Shown piece after piece: positions 1-7,103 of a stretch of DNA of 38,418 bases. The notes beneath the pieces are model-generated. The model ran no database searches. It saw only the letters and a list, made by a program, of their open reading frames with translations, and had not been told where the DNA came from. The position numbers were made by a program, and so were the translations under genes. Origin of the DNA: Oscillospiraceae bacterium (GTDB lineage: Bacteria > Bacillota > Clostridia > Oscillospirales > Oscillospiraceae); the NCBI GenBank assembly GCA_017466665.1, contig JAFTTQ010000012.1:1-38418 (forward strand), given 5' to 3'. How positions within the stretch are numbered: the first letter of the stretch is position 1; each line of letters opens with the position of its first letter.

Positions 1-1449
1 ACCGATACCGGCACCCAGTGCCACGATCAGAGGATACAGCTTGTCGTTGCCGTAGATTTTATCGGCTCTTGCCTTTTCCACATTCAGCATCTTACCCCAC
101 ATGGCAAGGATGGCCTGGAAACGGGAATCTCTGCCCTGAATGGCAGAGCCTGCAGCGGAGTCACCCTCGACGATGTAAATTTCGCACAGGGAGGGGTCAC
201 GCTCATTGCAGTCCTGCAGCTTATCCGGCATCTGACCGGATTCCAAGCCGGTTTTCCGGCGGACAGATTCTCTTGCCTTCCGGGCAGCCTCTCTTGCCCG
301 GTTTGCCATCATGGCCTTTTCCAAAATGGTCTTGGCAGTGGCGGGATGTTCCTCAAAATAGGTGGCAAGCTGATCGTTTACGATCTGATCCACCAAGGTA
401 CGGATGTAGGCATTGCCCAGCTTTGCCTTGGTCTGACCCTCAAACTGGGCATCGGTCAGCTTTACGGAGATAATTGCGGTGATACCCTCACGGCAGTCCT
501 CACCGGATACCTTGTCGTCACCCTTGATGATGCCGTTTTTCAGGCCGTAGTTATTGAGAACTCTGGTCAGCGCGGTCTTAAAGCCGGTTTCGTGCATACC
601 GCCTTCCGGAGTGCGCACATCGTTGGCAAAGGAGAGCATAAACTCGTTGTAGCCGTCATTGTACTGAATGGCAATTTCCGCGCTGGCATCGCCCTTGCTG
701 CCATTCATATAGATCACATCCTGATGGATGGGAGTCTTGTTGCGGTTAGACCAGGTGGCAAATTCCCGAATACCACCCTCGTAACACATAGTCTCTGTCA
801 AGACTTCTTCACGGGCATCGGTGATGGTGATGGCAAGTCCTGCGTTCAGGAATGCCTCCTCCCGCATACGCTCGTGGAGGATCTCATAGGAGTACACCAC
901 ATCGTCAAACATCTCCGGGTCGGGCTGGAAGGTGACCTCAGTGCCGGTTTTATCCGTCTTGCCGACGATTTTCATTTCCTGGGTGATAGCTCCCCGGGCA
1001 AATTTCATTTCGTAAATATTGCCGTTCTTGTGTACACGAACCTGTAACCACTGGGACAGGGCGTTGACAACAGATGCACCCACGCCGTGCAAGCCGCCGG
1101 AGACCTTGTAACCGCCGCCGCCGAACTTACCGCCTGCGTGAAGCACAGTAAACACAACCTCCAGAGCAGGCTTGCCGGTCTGGGGCTGAATATCCACGGG
1201 AATACCACGGCCGTCATCTGTAACGGTGATGGAATTGCCTTCATTGATGGTGACGGTGATGTGCTTGCAGTAGCCTGCAAGTGCCTCGTCAATGGAGTTA
1301 TCCACAATTTCATAAACTAAGTGATGCAGGCCGGAAGAGGAGGTAGAGCCGATATACATACCCGGTCTTTTCCGTACAGCCTCCAGACCTTCCAGAACCT
1401 GGATCTGCTCCGCACCGTATTGGGTTGTTACCTTGTTTTCGTCAGACAT
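1..1449 (-). CDS. gyrB: DNA gyrase subunit B, 5' part (C-terminus beyond window)
   Basis: ATPase subunit of DNA gyrase, which introduces negative supercoils. The frame is open from an ATG at 1449 to base 1, giving 483 codons of a protein usually about 640 residues long, so it is cut by the window edge and is not a broken gene. An AGGAGG ribosome site lies just upstream (about 1459-1464). Visible marks are the GHKL ATPase motif EIVDNSIDEA near residue 45, DGRGIPV, the GGLHGVG lid motif, and the start of the Toprim domain (EGDSAAGSA). The last codons in the window read LIVALGAGIG, matching the Toprim region of the family. It is the distal gene of the minus-strand origin block dnaA-dnaN-yaaA-recF-gyrB. 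Confidence 0.98.
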   Translation of the reverse strand, partial: MSDENKVTTQYGAEQIQVLEGLEAVRKRPGMYIGSTSSSGLHHLVYEIVDNSIDEALAGYCKHITVTINEGNSITVTDDGRGIPVDIQPQTGKPALEVVFTVLHAGGKFGGGGYKVSGGLHGVGASVVNALSQWLQVRVHKNGNIYEMKFARGAITQEMKIVGKTDKTGTEVTFQPDPEMFDDVVYSYEILHERMREEAFLNAGLAITITDAREEVLTETMCYEGGIREFATWSNRNKTPIHQDVIYMNGSKGDASAEIAIQYNDGYNEFMLSFANDVRTPEGGMHETGFKTALTRVLNNYGLKNGIIKGDDKVSGEDCREGITAIISVKLTDAQFEGQTKAKLGNAYIRTLVDQIVNDQLATYFEEHPATAKTILEKAMMANRAREAARKARESVRRKTGLESGQMPDKLQDCNERDPSLCEIYIVEGDSAAGSAIQGRDSRFQAILAMWGKMLNVEKARADKIYGNDKLYPLIVALGAGIG

Positions 1450-1469
1450 ATTACTTGTCCTCCTAAATG

Positions 1470-1513
1470 CATAATTGACAATTTACAGTTGACAATTGAC
1501 AATTTTTAATTTT
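1470..1513. repeat. TTGACAATT short direct repeats in the gyrB-recF gap
   Basis: Three copies of TGACAATT (about 1476-1483, 1490-1497, 1497-1504) fill the recF-gyrB spacer and run up to the recF stop codon. The same word or its complement appears at 3013-3024 (over the dnaN stop) and at 17372-17381. No function is evident. Confidence 0.6.
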
Positions 1514-2612
1514 CCATTATTTTTCCATTGGCAATTTGGATGGTTTTGCCTAATTTTGTGAATCTTCCCGGCTCGCAGCAGGTAATGAATACCTGCCCGT
1601 CGGTGATTTGATTTAATACAAAATCCTGCCGCCCGGGGTCTAATTCTGACAGCACATCGTCCAGTAGCAGCACCGGGATCTCTCCCGATTCTTTGTGCAT
1701 TAACGCTCTTTGCGCGATTTTCAGGCTGATTGCCGCCGTCCGGGTCTGACCCTGAGAGCCAAAGGCCTTCACGGAAAGACCGGAAAGGGTCACATCAAAA
1801 TCGTCCTTATGCGGGCCGGTCAGACACTGGCTGGATTCCAGCTCTGCCCGGTAGTGGCTTTCCAAATGTGCCAAAAGCCTGTCAGTCAGGTCCTTGACCG
1901 GGGCAAAGGGATCTTCTACCGTAGATACAGTCTTATAGCTTAAGAAAAACTCCTCTTTTCCCCCGGAAAAGCTCTCATGGCAGGTTTTTGCCGCCTTTGA
2001 AAGCGCGTCATAAAATCTTGCCCGGTAAGAGATCAGCAAAGCTCCTACCTGGCAAAGCCTTGTATTGTATTCCGGCAGAATTTCCAAAAGGGCCGGATTT
2101 TCGTGCCGATCCTTCAAAATTCTGCTTTTTTGCTCCAAAATGCGGTTATATTCCGTCAGTGCCGCCTCGTAATTAGGACGAAGCTGACAAAGGGAGTTGT
2201 CTCCCAGCCGCCGCCGGGCTGCACTGCCGCCCTTTAATACCATTAAGTCCTCCGGGCAGAACAAAACCGTATTGAGAACCCCGGAAATATCCGCGGCGGA
2301 TTTTTTTTTCACGCCATTGCGGTAAAGCTGCCGGGGTCTTTGCCCGGAAAATAAAAGCCAGCGCAGCTCTTGATTTCTCTCCTGAGAGTAAACAGAGCCC
2401 TTGACTTCTGCAAAATCCTCACCCAGGTAGACAAGTTCGCTATTTTTCTGGGTACGGAAGCTTTTCCCCGATCCTAAATAGCCGATGGCCTCCAAAAGAT
2501 TGGTCTTTCCCTGGGCATTGTCGCCCACCAAAAGATTGACCCCCGGAGCAAATTCCAGCGTAAGCTCCCGATAATTCCGGAAATTATGAAGTTGGATGCT
2601 TTCTAAATTCAT
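1506..2612 (-). CDS. recF: DNA replication and repair protein RecF
   Basis: ABC/SMC-like ATPase of the RecFOR pathway, which loads RecA at single-strand gaps. The 368-residue length is normal for the family. The N-terminus MNLESIQLHNFRNY is the typical RecF start. Walker A reads VGDNAQGKTNLLEA near residue 35. The signature region SGLSVKAFGSQGQTRT and Walker B (VLLLDDVLSELD) are near the C-terminus. I chose the ATG at 2612 over the in-frame TTG at 2633 because the homologous start is MNL and a GGGAG site lies at about 2619-2623. It sits between yaaA and gyrB, the conserved Firmicute order. Confidence 0.97.
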   Translation of the reverse strand: MNLESIQLHNFRNYRELTLEFAPGVNLLVGDNAQGKTNLLEAIGYLGSGKSFRTQKNSELVYLGEDFAEVKGSVYSQERNQELRWLLFSGQRPRQLYRNGVKKKSAADISGVLNTVLFCPEDLMVLKGGSAARRRLGDNSLCQLRPNYEAALTEYNRILEQKSRILKDRHENPALLEILPEYNTRLCQVGALLISYRARFYDALSKAAKTCHESFSGGKEEFFLSYKTVSTVEDPFAPVKDLTDRLLAHLESHYRAELESSQCLTGPHKDDFDVTLSGLSVKAFGSQGQTRTAAISLKIAQRALMHKESGEIPVLLLDDVLSELDPGRQDFVLNQITDGQVFITCCEPGRFTKLGKTIQIANGKIMEN

Positions 2613-2636
2613 AATAATCTCCCGGAAAAACAATTT

Positions 2637-2740
2637 CCCTCTCAGTCACGGCTTTGCCGTGACAGCTCTCCCAAAGGGAGAGCGTGCCCACCCTCTCCCT
2701 TTGGGAGAGGTGGCAGCCCGAACGGGCTGACGGAGAGGGT
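2637..2740. repeat. Inverted pair of palindromic repeat units (AGTCAC...GTGACAG grammar)
   Basis: Two related units face each other across a 7-base spacer. Unit 1 (2637-2682) reads CCCTCTC-AG, then a TCACGGC/GCCGTGA hairpin, then CAG, then a CTCTCCC-aaa-GGGAGAG hairpin. Unit 2 (2690-2740) is the same design inverted, with a CAGCCCG/CGGGCTG hairpin. The stem-rich ends face inward. The layout matches the terminal repeats of the DUF559 element at 21976-22440, but here no gene is enclosed. It fills the yaaA-recF spacer and could act on the operon mRNA as a processing or pausing structure. Confidence 0.85.
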
Positions 2741-2741
2741 T

Positions 2742-2990
2742 TTATACGCTATGAATGGTGATCAGGTACTCTGTGCCCATGAAGGTGAACCTGTCACCGG
2801 GGTACAGCTTTTTCCCCCGCATAGTGCAAACCTCTCCATTGACAAGCGCCTGACCGTCCTGGATAAGGGCTTTTGCCTCACCGCCGGAGCCGACGGCATT
2901 GCTGAGTTTCAGAGCAGCTTCCAGCTTGATATACTCAGTGCCGATGGCAACCGGCACAGCACCCGACTTTTTCTTAACTGTCACTTTCAT
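2742..2990 (-). CDS. yaaA: S4-domain RNA-binding protein, YaaA type
   Basis: Small 82-residue protein made almost entirely of an S4 RNA-binding fold. Characteristic residues are IKLEAALKLSNAVGSGGEAK, then ALVNGEVCTMRGKKLYPGD, the usual S4 loop pattern. Proteins of this kind sit between dnaN and recF in most Firmicutes and probably bind ribosomal RNA, but the exact role is unproven. I chose the ATG at 2990 (MKVTVKKK), which has an AAAGGA site upstream, over a longer reading from 3023. The gene is 29 bases downstream of the dnaN stop, in the same operon. Confidence 0.93.
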   Translation of the reverse strand: MKVTVKKKSGAVPVAIGTEYIKLEAALKLSNAVGSGGEAKALIQDGQALVNGEVCTMRGKKLYPGDRFTFMGTEYLITIHSV

Positions 2991-3019
2991 AGTGTTTTTT
3001 CCTTTATTAAGGATAATTG

Positions 3020-4126
3020 TCAATTCTTAATTCTCACTGGCAGGACCATATAGGAGAAGTCGTGCTTACTGGACTCCACGGGGGTGAACACGATGGGGCT
3101 CAGACCGTTGGTCAGCTCCAGCACCACTTCCTCGTCGGGAATGGCACGCAGAGCATCTGCCAAATATTTGACATTAAAGCCGATCTCCAGCTCCTTACCG
3201 TCGCCGGCGATGGTGCAGCGGTCCTCCGCAATGCCGATGGTGTTGTTGGTGCGCATTTGCAGCTCCTGATTGCCGAAGATGCAGCGTACAGGGCTCTTAT
3301 ACTTTTCAGAAACGATCAATCCCACACGCTCGATAGAAGAAGAAATATCCCCCACATTGGTCACCAGCTTAATGGGGCAGCCGGTGGGCACCACACGGCG
3401 CCAATCCAGGAAATCGCCCTCCAAAAGACGGCAGATCAGGGTGGCTGTGCCAAGCTGATACAAAATGTGCTTGTTTCCAAGGGTGAATGCTACGTCATCA
3501 TCCTCACCGAGGATCTTTTCCAGCTCCTTAAGGCCCTGAGCGGGCACCACAAAGGAGAGATTTCTGCCGGTAGGCTCTTCCGGGTGGTAGGTTCTTCTCG
3601 CCAGACGGAAGCCGTCCACGGCAATGGCAGAGATGGCATTGTCTTCAATTTCAAACTTCACGCCGGTGTGGATGGGCCTGCCGGTATTCTCCGATACGGC
3701 AAAAATCGTGCCGGAGATCAGCTCCTTTAGGGCAGACTGGGGGATGGAGATAGATCTGCCGCTGTCCACATCCGGCAATTCCGGGTAGTCGTCGGCAGGT
3801 TCTGCGGAGATATTAAAGGAAGCATAGCCTGCACGAATGGCAACCTTGTACTGGCTGTCCACGGTAACGGTAACAGGGCCCTCCGGCAGACGGCGGATAA
3901 TATCGCCAAAAAGTCTTGCGGGCAGCACACATTCACCGGCTTCGGTAACCTCAGCCTCAATGGAGTAGGTGATGGCGGTTTCCATATTGTAGCCGGTCAG
4001 GCTCAGGTCGGAGCCGGCACGGCACAAAATGCCCTCGATCACGGAAAGTGTGCTTTTTTGAGCCACGGTTCTGCTTGTAATGTTCAGACCCGTCACCAGC
4101 ATACTTTTTTCACAGGTAAAACGCAT
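3020..4126 (-). CDS. dnaN: DNA polymerase III beta sliding clamp
   Basis: Ring-forming processivity clamp that tethers the replicative polymerase to DNA. The product is 368 residues, the normal length, starting MRFTCEKSMLVTGLN. It holds three clamp repeats and ends in YMVLPVRI, the typical C-terminal strand. I chose the ATG at 4126 because AAGGGG lies upstream. The longer open frame to 4345 would translate AT-rich origin DNA (runs of Tyr and Ile) and is rejected. The TGA stop lies inside a TTGACAATT-type word that recurs in other gaps. It follows dnaA across the origin region. Confidence 0.98.
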   Translation of the reverse strand: MRFTCEKSMLVTGLNITSRTVAQKSTLSVIEGILCRAGSDLSLTGYNMETAITYSIEAEVTEAGECVLPARLFGDIIRRLPEGPVTVTVDSQYKVAIRAGYASFNISAEPADDYPELPDVDSGRSISIPQSALKELISGTIFAVSENTGRPIHTGVKFEIEDNAISAIAVDGFRLARRTYHPEEPTGRNLSFVVPAQGLKELEKILGEDDDVAFTLGNKHILYQLGTATLICRLLEGDFLDWRRVVPTGCPIKLVTNVGDISSSIERVGLIVSEKYKSPVRCIFGNQELQMRTNNTIGIAEDRCTIAGDGKELEIGFNVKYLADALRAIPDEEVVLELTNGLSPIVFTPVESSKHDFSYMVLPVRIKN

Positions 4127-4486
4127 AGTGAAAACCCCTTTTTTGAAAAAATAATAAAAATATATATAAATATAGATTTTTAGGTAGTAAAAGTTGTAGT
4201 AGTACAAAAATATGTGGAAAAGTGGAGAAAGTCCTACTGCCACAACGAAAATTTTTCCACAGGCGGTTGTTGATAAAAATAAAGTTGTTAACAGGAGAAT
4301 TTTAGAAAATTTAGCCGCCCGAATTTCCACAGGAATTTTATCCACAAATTAGATAAAATGTGGAAAACTAAAGAAATATCAATAAAAGTTATAAAAATAT
4401 AGTAAATTACAGAATATTATTTAAAAATTATACCGTATTTGTTAAAGAATAAAGAATAAATAATAAATAACAAATAATAAATTATT
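4127..4486. other. oriC: Origin of replication, dnaA-dnaN intergenic region (oriC)
   Basis: A 360-base AT-rich gap between dnaA and dnaN. DnaA-box-like 9-mers seen: TTATCCACA at 4338-4346 (perfect consensus), TTTTCCACA at 4253-4261, ATTTCCACA at 4323-4331, and the reverse form TGTGGAAAA at 4213-4221 and 4359-4367. An almost pure A/T stretch (about 4140-4200) next to dnaN is a candidate unwinding element. A second A/T tract rich in AATAAAT words runs 4380-4487 next to the end of dnaA. This fits the classic Firmicute origin placed beside dnaA. Confidence 0.88.
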
Positions 4487-5806
4487 TTATAGGCAAGAGT
4501 TGATATTGGCGGTGATGTCCTGAATGTGGTTCTGCAGGGCAGTATCGCCGGCTTTGAGCGCCTTTTCCACCTTATTGATGGAGTAGAGCACCGTGGAGTG
4601 ATCCTTGCTCAGCTCCTTGCCGATATCGGGGGTGGACAGGTTAGTCAGCTTCCGGATCAGGTAAATGGCCACCTGACGGGCTTCGGCTGTACCCTTGTTC
4701 TTGAGAGTACCTCTGAGAACCGATTCATCCACGGAATAGAACTTACATACCTGGCTGATGATCAGGCCGGCAGTGGGAAGGGCATTGCCCTCACCCTTGA
4801 ACATATCATCAATGGCGCGGGAGATATTGGGCAGATCCAGGGGCATATTGTTCAGATCCCGGTATGCCATGATTTTTTTCACAGTACCCTCAATCTGACG
4901 GACGTTATTGGTCACATTGACCGCAATGTAATCGCATACATCGTCACCCAATTCCAGTCCCAGGGATGCCGCTTTTTTCTTGATGATCGCCATACGGGTC
5001 TCATAGTCCGGCGCTTCAATGCTGGCAAGCAGACCCCATTCAAACCGGCTTTGCAGCCGCTTTTCCAAAGTCAGCATATCGCTGGGCTTCCGGTCGGAGG
5101 TCATTACGATCTGCTTGTTGTTTTCATAAAGGGCGTTGAAGGTATGGAAAAATTCCTCCTGAGTGGAGTCCTTACCGGCAATAAACTGGATATCGTCGAT
5201 GAGGAACAGATCAGCTTCCCGGTATTTGCTGCGGAATTCAATATTTTTACCGCTGCCGATGGCAGTGATCAGCTCATTGGTGAACTGGTCGCCCTTAATG
5301 TAGACAATGTTGATATTGGGATTGTTTTTACGAATGCCGTTGGCAATGGCGTACAGCAGGTGGGTCTTGCCAATACCGGGGGGGCCGTAGATAAACAGGG
5401 GGTTATAGACCTGACCCGGGGTTTTGGTTACAGCCATTGCCGCGTTGTAGGCAAAGCGGTTGGAGGGGCCAACCACGAAATTATCAAAGGAAAACTGGGG
5501 ATTGAAGTCCATAGAGGTAGCGATCTTATCCTGACCTTTGTTTTTGTGGGCAGCAAGCTCCTCGTCGCCAAAGACCACCAATTTAGCATCGGAATCAAAG
5601 ATCTCCTTCAAAGCGTCCTGAATATAGTCGGTATACCGGCGGACGATGGTACTGCGGCGGAACTCCGAGGGAGAGTATAAAATGAGCTGTTCTTCCGTCA
5701 GCTCTACGACCTGGGCATCGTCAAAATAAGCGGAGATGGTAATGGCAGTAAGCTGATCCTCCAGATAGCTCAGTACCTTTGCCCATACATAATCCGATGA
5801 ATACAT
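4487..5806 (-). CDS. dnaA: Chromosomal replication initiator protein DnaA
   Basis: AAA+ initiator that binds DnaA boxes, melts the origin and recruits the helicase. It is 439 residues from the ATG at 5806, chosen because an AAGGAG site lies seven bases upstream and domain I starts there (MYSSDYVWAKVL). An in-frame ATG at 5869 would add 21 residues not expected for the family. Order: domain I (1-75), linker, Walker A GPPGIGKTH (141-149), Walker B LFLIDDIQF (about 200), and the C-terminal DNA-binding domain with the DHSTVLYS signature. It is first in the minus-strand origin operon and probably autoregulated (see 5885-5927). Confidence 0.98.
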   Translation of the reverse strand: MYSSDYVWAKVLSYLEDQLTAITISAYFDDAQVVELTEEQLILYSPSEFRRSTIVRRYTDYIQDALKEIFDSDAKLVVFGDEELAAHKNKGQDKIATSMDFNPQFSFDNFVVGPSNRFAYNAAMAVTKTPGQVYNPLFIYGPPGIGKTHLLYAIANGIRKNNPNINIVYIKGDQFTNELITAIGSGKNIEFRSKYREADLFLIDDIQFIAGKDSTQEEFFHTFNALYENNKQIVMTSDRKPSDMLTLEKRLQSRFEWGLLASIEAPDYETRMAIIKKKAASLGLELGDDVCDYIAVNVTNNVRQIEGTVKKIMAYRDLNNMPLDLPNISRAIDDMFKGEGNALPTAGLIISQVCKFYSVDESVLRGTLKNKGTAEARQVAIYLIRKLTNLSTPDIGKELSKDHSTVLYSINKVEKALKAGDTALQNHIQDITANINSCL

Positions 5807-5884
5807 TTGGCGACTCCTTTCTCTGTTTACAGCATCTATTTCTAAAAAAACGACATAGCTTTTGCGCATATTTTATCACCCTAA

Positions 5885-5927
5885 ATTGTATCATATTTCT
5901 GTGGAAAAAACAACACTTTTTTCCACA
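5885..5927 (-). promoter_or_regulatory. dnaA promoter overlapped by DnaA boxes
   Basis: Read on the minus strand: -35 TTGTTT (5908-5913), a 17-base spacer, and -10 TACAAT (5885-5890), with predicted start near 5878. The box TTTTCCACA occupies 5900-5908 (minus strand) inside the spacer. An opposed box lies at 5919-5927 just upstream. Boxes over the promoter suggest DnaA-mediated autorepression, as known in other bacteria. The rest of 5928-6005 is A/T-rich with AATAAATAA words. Confidence 0.75.
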
Positions 5928-6005
5928 AATACATTATTAAATAATAAATAAGGTTTTGATTGAATGCGTAACGCCTGAAACTTGTCAAAAAGTTACCGAA
6001 CCGGG

Positions 6006-6134
6006 TGTCATTCCGAGCCTGTTAAGCAGGCGTGGGAATCTCTTGGTACCATATTACGTGTTTCGGTAAGCTTGTAATAGAAGTAACTGCCTGCTATGAG
6101 ATTGCCACGATGCCTACGGCATCTCGCAATGACA
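6006..6134. repeat. Repeat family C, copy 1 (TGTCATT...AATGACA)
   Basis: The left arm (6006-6042) begins TGTCATTCCGAG and ends GTGGGAATCTC. The right arm (6098-6134) begins GAGATTGCCACG and ends CTCGCAATGACA. Each arm encloses its own small hairpin. The core between arms is 55 bases. A second copy lies at 33853-33946 in the opposite orientation with a 21-base core. This is an intergenic palindromic repeat of the sort common in gut Clostridia. Confidence 0.85.
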
Positions 6135-6181
6135 CAGTAACTTGATAGCCACTGCACCAATGAAATGCCGTTTATGATTAT

Positions 6182-6217
6182 GAAAATGGCGTGCTGCAAA
6201 ATGATGCAGCACGCCAT
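6182..6217 (-). terminator. Intrinsic terminator downstream of the Xre gene
   Basis: A perfect 12-bp stem (ATGGCGTGCTGC / GCAGCACGCCAT) with loop AAAATGAT on the plus strand, followed on the minus strand by TTTTC. It lies downstream of the minus-strand gene at 6276-6509. Stem and loop closely resemble the hairpin at 22908-22940. Confidence 0.65.
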
Positions 6218-6231
6218 AAAACCGTATGGAT

Positions 6232-6279
6232 GTAGGGGCGGATATTCTCCACCCGCGGGCGACGAAACGTCGCCCCTAC
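6232..6279. repeat. Repeat family D (GTAGGGGCG...CGCCCCTAC)
   Basis: A 48-base inverted repeat with GTAGGGGCG at one end and CGCCCCTAC at the other, enclosing a second hairpin (GGGCGACG-aaa-CGTCGCCC) that shares the right arm. Its right end runs into the 6276-6509 gene, and the terminal GTAG supplies that gene's TAG stop. Confidence 0.75.
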
Positions 6280-6509
6280 TCTTTGTTTTCTTCCGGGGGA
6301 ATAAACTCCAGCAGGTCACTGATCTGGCAATTAAACACAGTACAGATCCTTGCCAATACATCCGTATCCAGCCTTGTTACCTTGTTTTTACAGAAATTAT
6401 TGATCTGTGTGCGTTGCATCTCAGCACGATGGCTCAATTTATTCTTACTTATCCCAGATTTTTCTAAAAGCTCGTCCAGTTTAATTCTAATTGTACCGTA
6501 TGTTTCCAT
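6276..6509 (-). CDS. Small Xre/Cro-type helix-turn-helix regulator
   Basis: A 77-residue protein consisting of one Cro/C1-type HTH domain. The pattern IRIKLDELLEKSGISKNKLS, then AEMQRTQINNFCKNKVTRLD, DVLARICTVFNCQISDLLE matches the short HTH_26/Xre family. It most likely binds an operator in the 150-base gap shared with the divergent gene at 6663, where TGTCGA words occur (about 6528-6541). The acidic tail EFIPPEENKE runs to a TAG that is part of repeat D, so the natural C-terminus may have been altered by repeat insertion. The target gene is unknown. Confidence 0.85.
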   Translation of the reverse strand: METYGTIRIKLDELLEKSGISKNKLSHRAEMQRTQINNFCKNKVTRLDTDVLARICTVFNCQISDLLEFIPPEENKE

Positions 6510-6550
6510 TTTTTATACCCTCGATGTCGAAAATTGTCGAACAAAATGTC

Positions 6551-6579
6551 TTGACATCTTTAGTGTAACTAAGTTAGAT
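6551..6579 (+). promoter_or_regulatory. Promoter candidate for the small gene at 6663
   Basis: TTGACA at 6551-6556, a 17-base spacer, then TTAGAT at 6574-6579. The -35 is perfect and the -10 is weak. It lies in the divergent gap next to TGTCGA repeats, so the Xre protein could control it. Confidence 0.5.
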
Positions 6580-6662
6580 TAAAAATATAAGTTGTGGGAA
6601 ATTAAATCTGAAATAACAAATCTGATTTCTTGCACATATACATAAAAAAGGAGAAATAAAAA

Positions 6663-6896
6663 ATGGAACATACACAAGCATACAAAGCACTGCTTCAGGT
6701 GGCACAGAAAAACGGTACCACATTGGAAAATGTTATTGCGGAAATTGAAAAAGGCATTCGTGATGCCATTGCCACCGCAAAAAAGGAAAATAATCAAGCC
6801 GCTCTGGATAAATGGAAGGAGATCCCCTGTGCCGGGGAATACCCCACCGCCCCGGAGCTGATCACCTATGTGGGCAATCAGGTAAAAAATTCATAA
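6663..6896 (+). CDS. Small protein resembling a Spo0A C-terminal domain
   Basis: 77 residues, preceded by AAGGAG about eight bases before the ATG. The middle (IEKGIRDAIATAKKEN) and the end (EYPTAPELITYVGNQV) follow the pattern of the last helices of the Spo0A DNA-binding domain, where an Arg-Ala-Ile helix precedes a Pro-Thr-x-x-Glu-hydrophobic motif. No receiver domain is present, and the protein is too short for the whole effector domain. Small proteins of this kind are found in gut Clostridia, but I know of no proven function. It is divergent from the Xre gene, with a shared control region. Family placement rests on motif resemblance only. Confidence 0.55.
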   Translation: MEHTQAYKALLQVAQKNGTTLENVIAEIEKGIRDAIATAKKENNQAALDKWKEIPCAGEYPTAPELITYVGNQVKNS

Positions 6897-6929
6897 CCCC
6901 CACCGTAAATTTATTGCAAATAATAGCGC

Positions 6930-7070
6930 GTAGGGAACGCTGCCCTCAGCGTTCCGCAAATATTTTCGACCTCGAGGGGCGAAAATATTTATATTTTGCA
7001 TTTATTTAAAACAAAATCAGCCCATCGAGGGCTGATTTTGTTACGGAACGCTGAGGGCAGCGTTCCCTAC
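6930..7070. repeat. Repeat family A, copy 1 (141-bp triple-hairpin element)
   Basis: 27-bp perfect terminal inverted repeats at 6930-6956 and 7044-7070 (GTAGGGAACGC...GCGTTCCCTAC), each with an internal palindrome. Inside are two further hairpins: AAATATTTTCG/CGAAAATATTT (6958-6990) and AACAAAATCAGCCC/GGGCTGATTTTGTT (7010-7042). Together they form a cloverleaf-like three-hairpin element. A second copy of identical length is at 13229-13369. No open frame is inside, so it looks like a MITE-type non-autonomous element. No clear target-site duplication is seen. Confidence 0.9.
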
Positions 7071-7103
7071 GCATACGAAGATAAATTCCAATTTTATGTG
7101 CGT

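Noticed and set aside
346..1047. Plus-strand frame of 233 codons opposite gyrB
   Set aside because: Shadow of gyrB, which has all family motifs on the other strand.
4127..4345. Longer dnaN start at 4345
   Set aside because: It would translate origin DNA with DnaA boxes into a Tyr/Ile/Phe-rich extension absent from the clamp family.
4526..5680. Plus-strand frame of 384 codons opposite dnaA
   Set aside because: It is the shadow of an unquestionable dnaA; no ribosome site and no domain.
6008..6361. Minus-strand frame of 117 codons near the Xre gene
   Set aside because: It consists largely of repeat families C and D and a terminator hairpin, and overlaps the real Xre gene.
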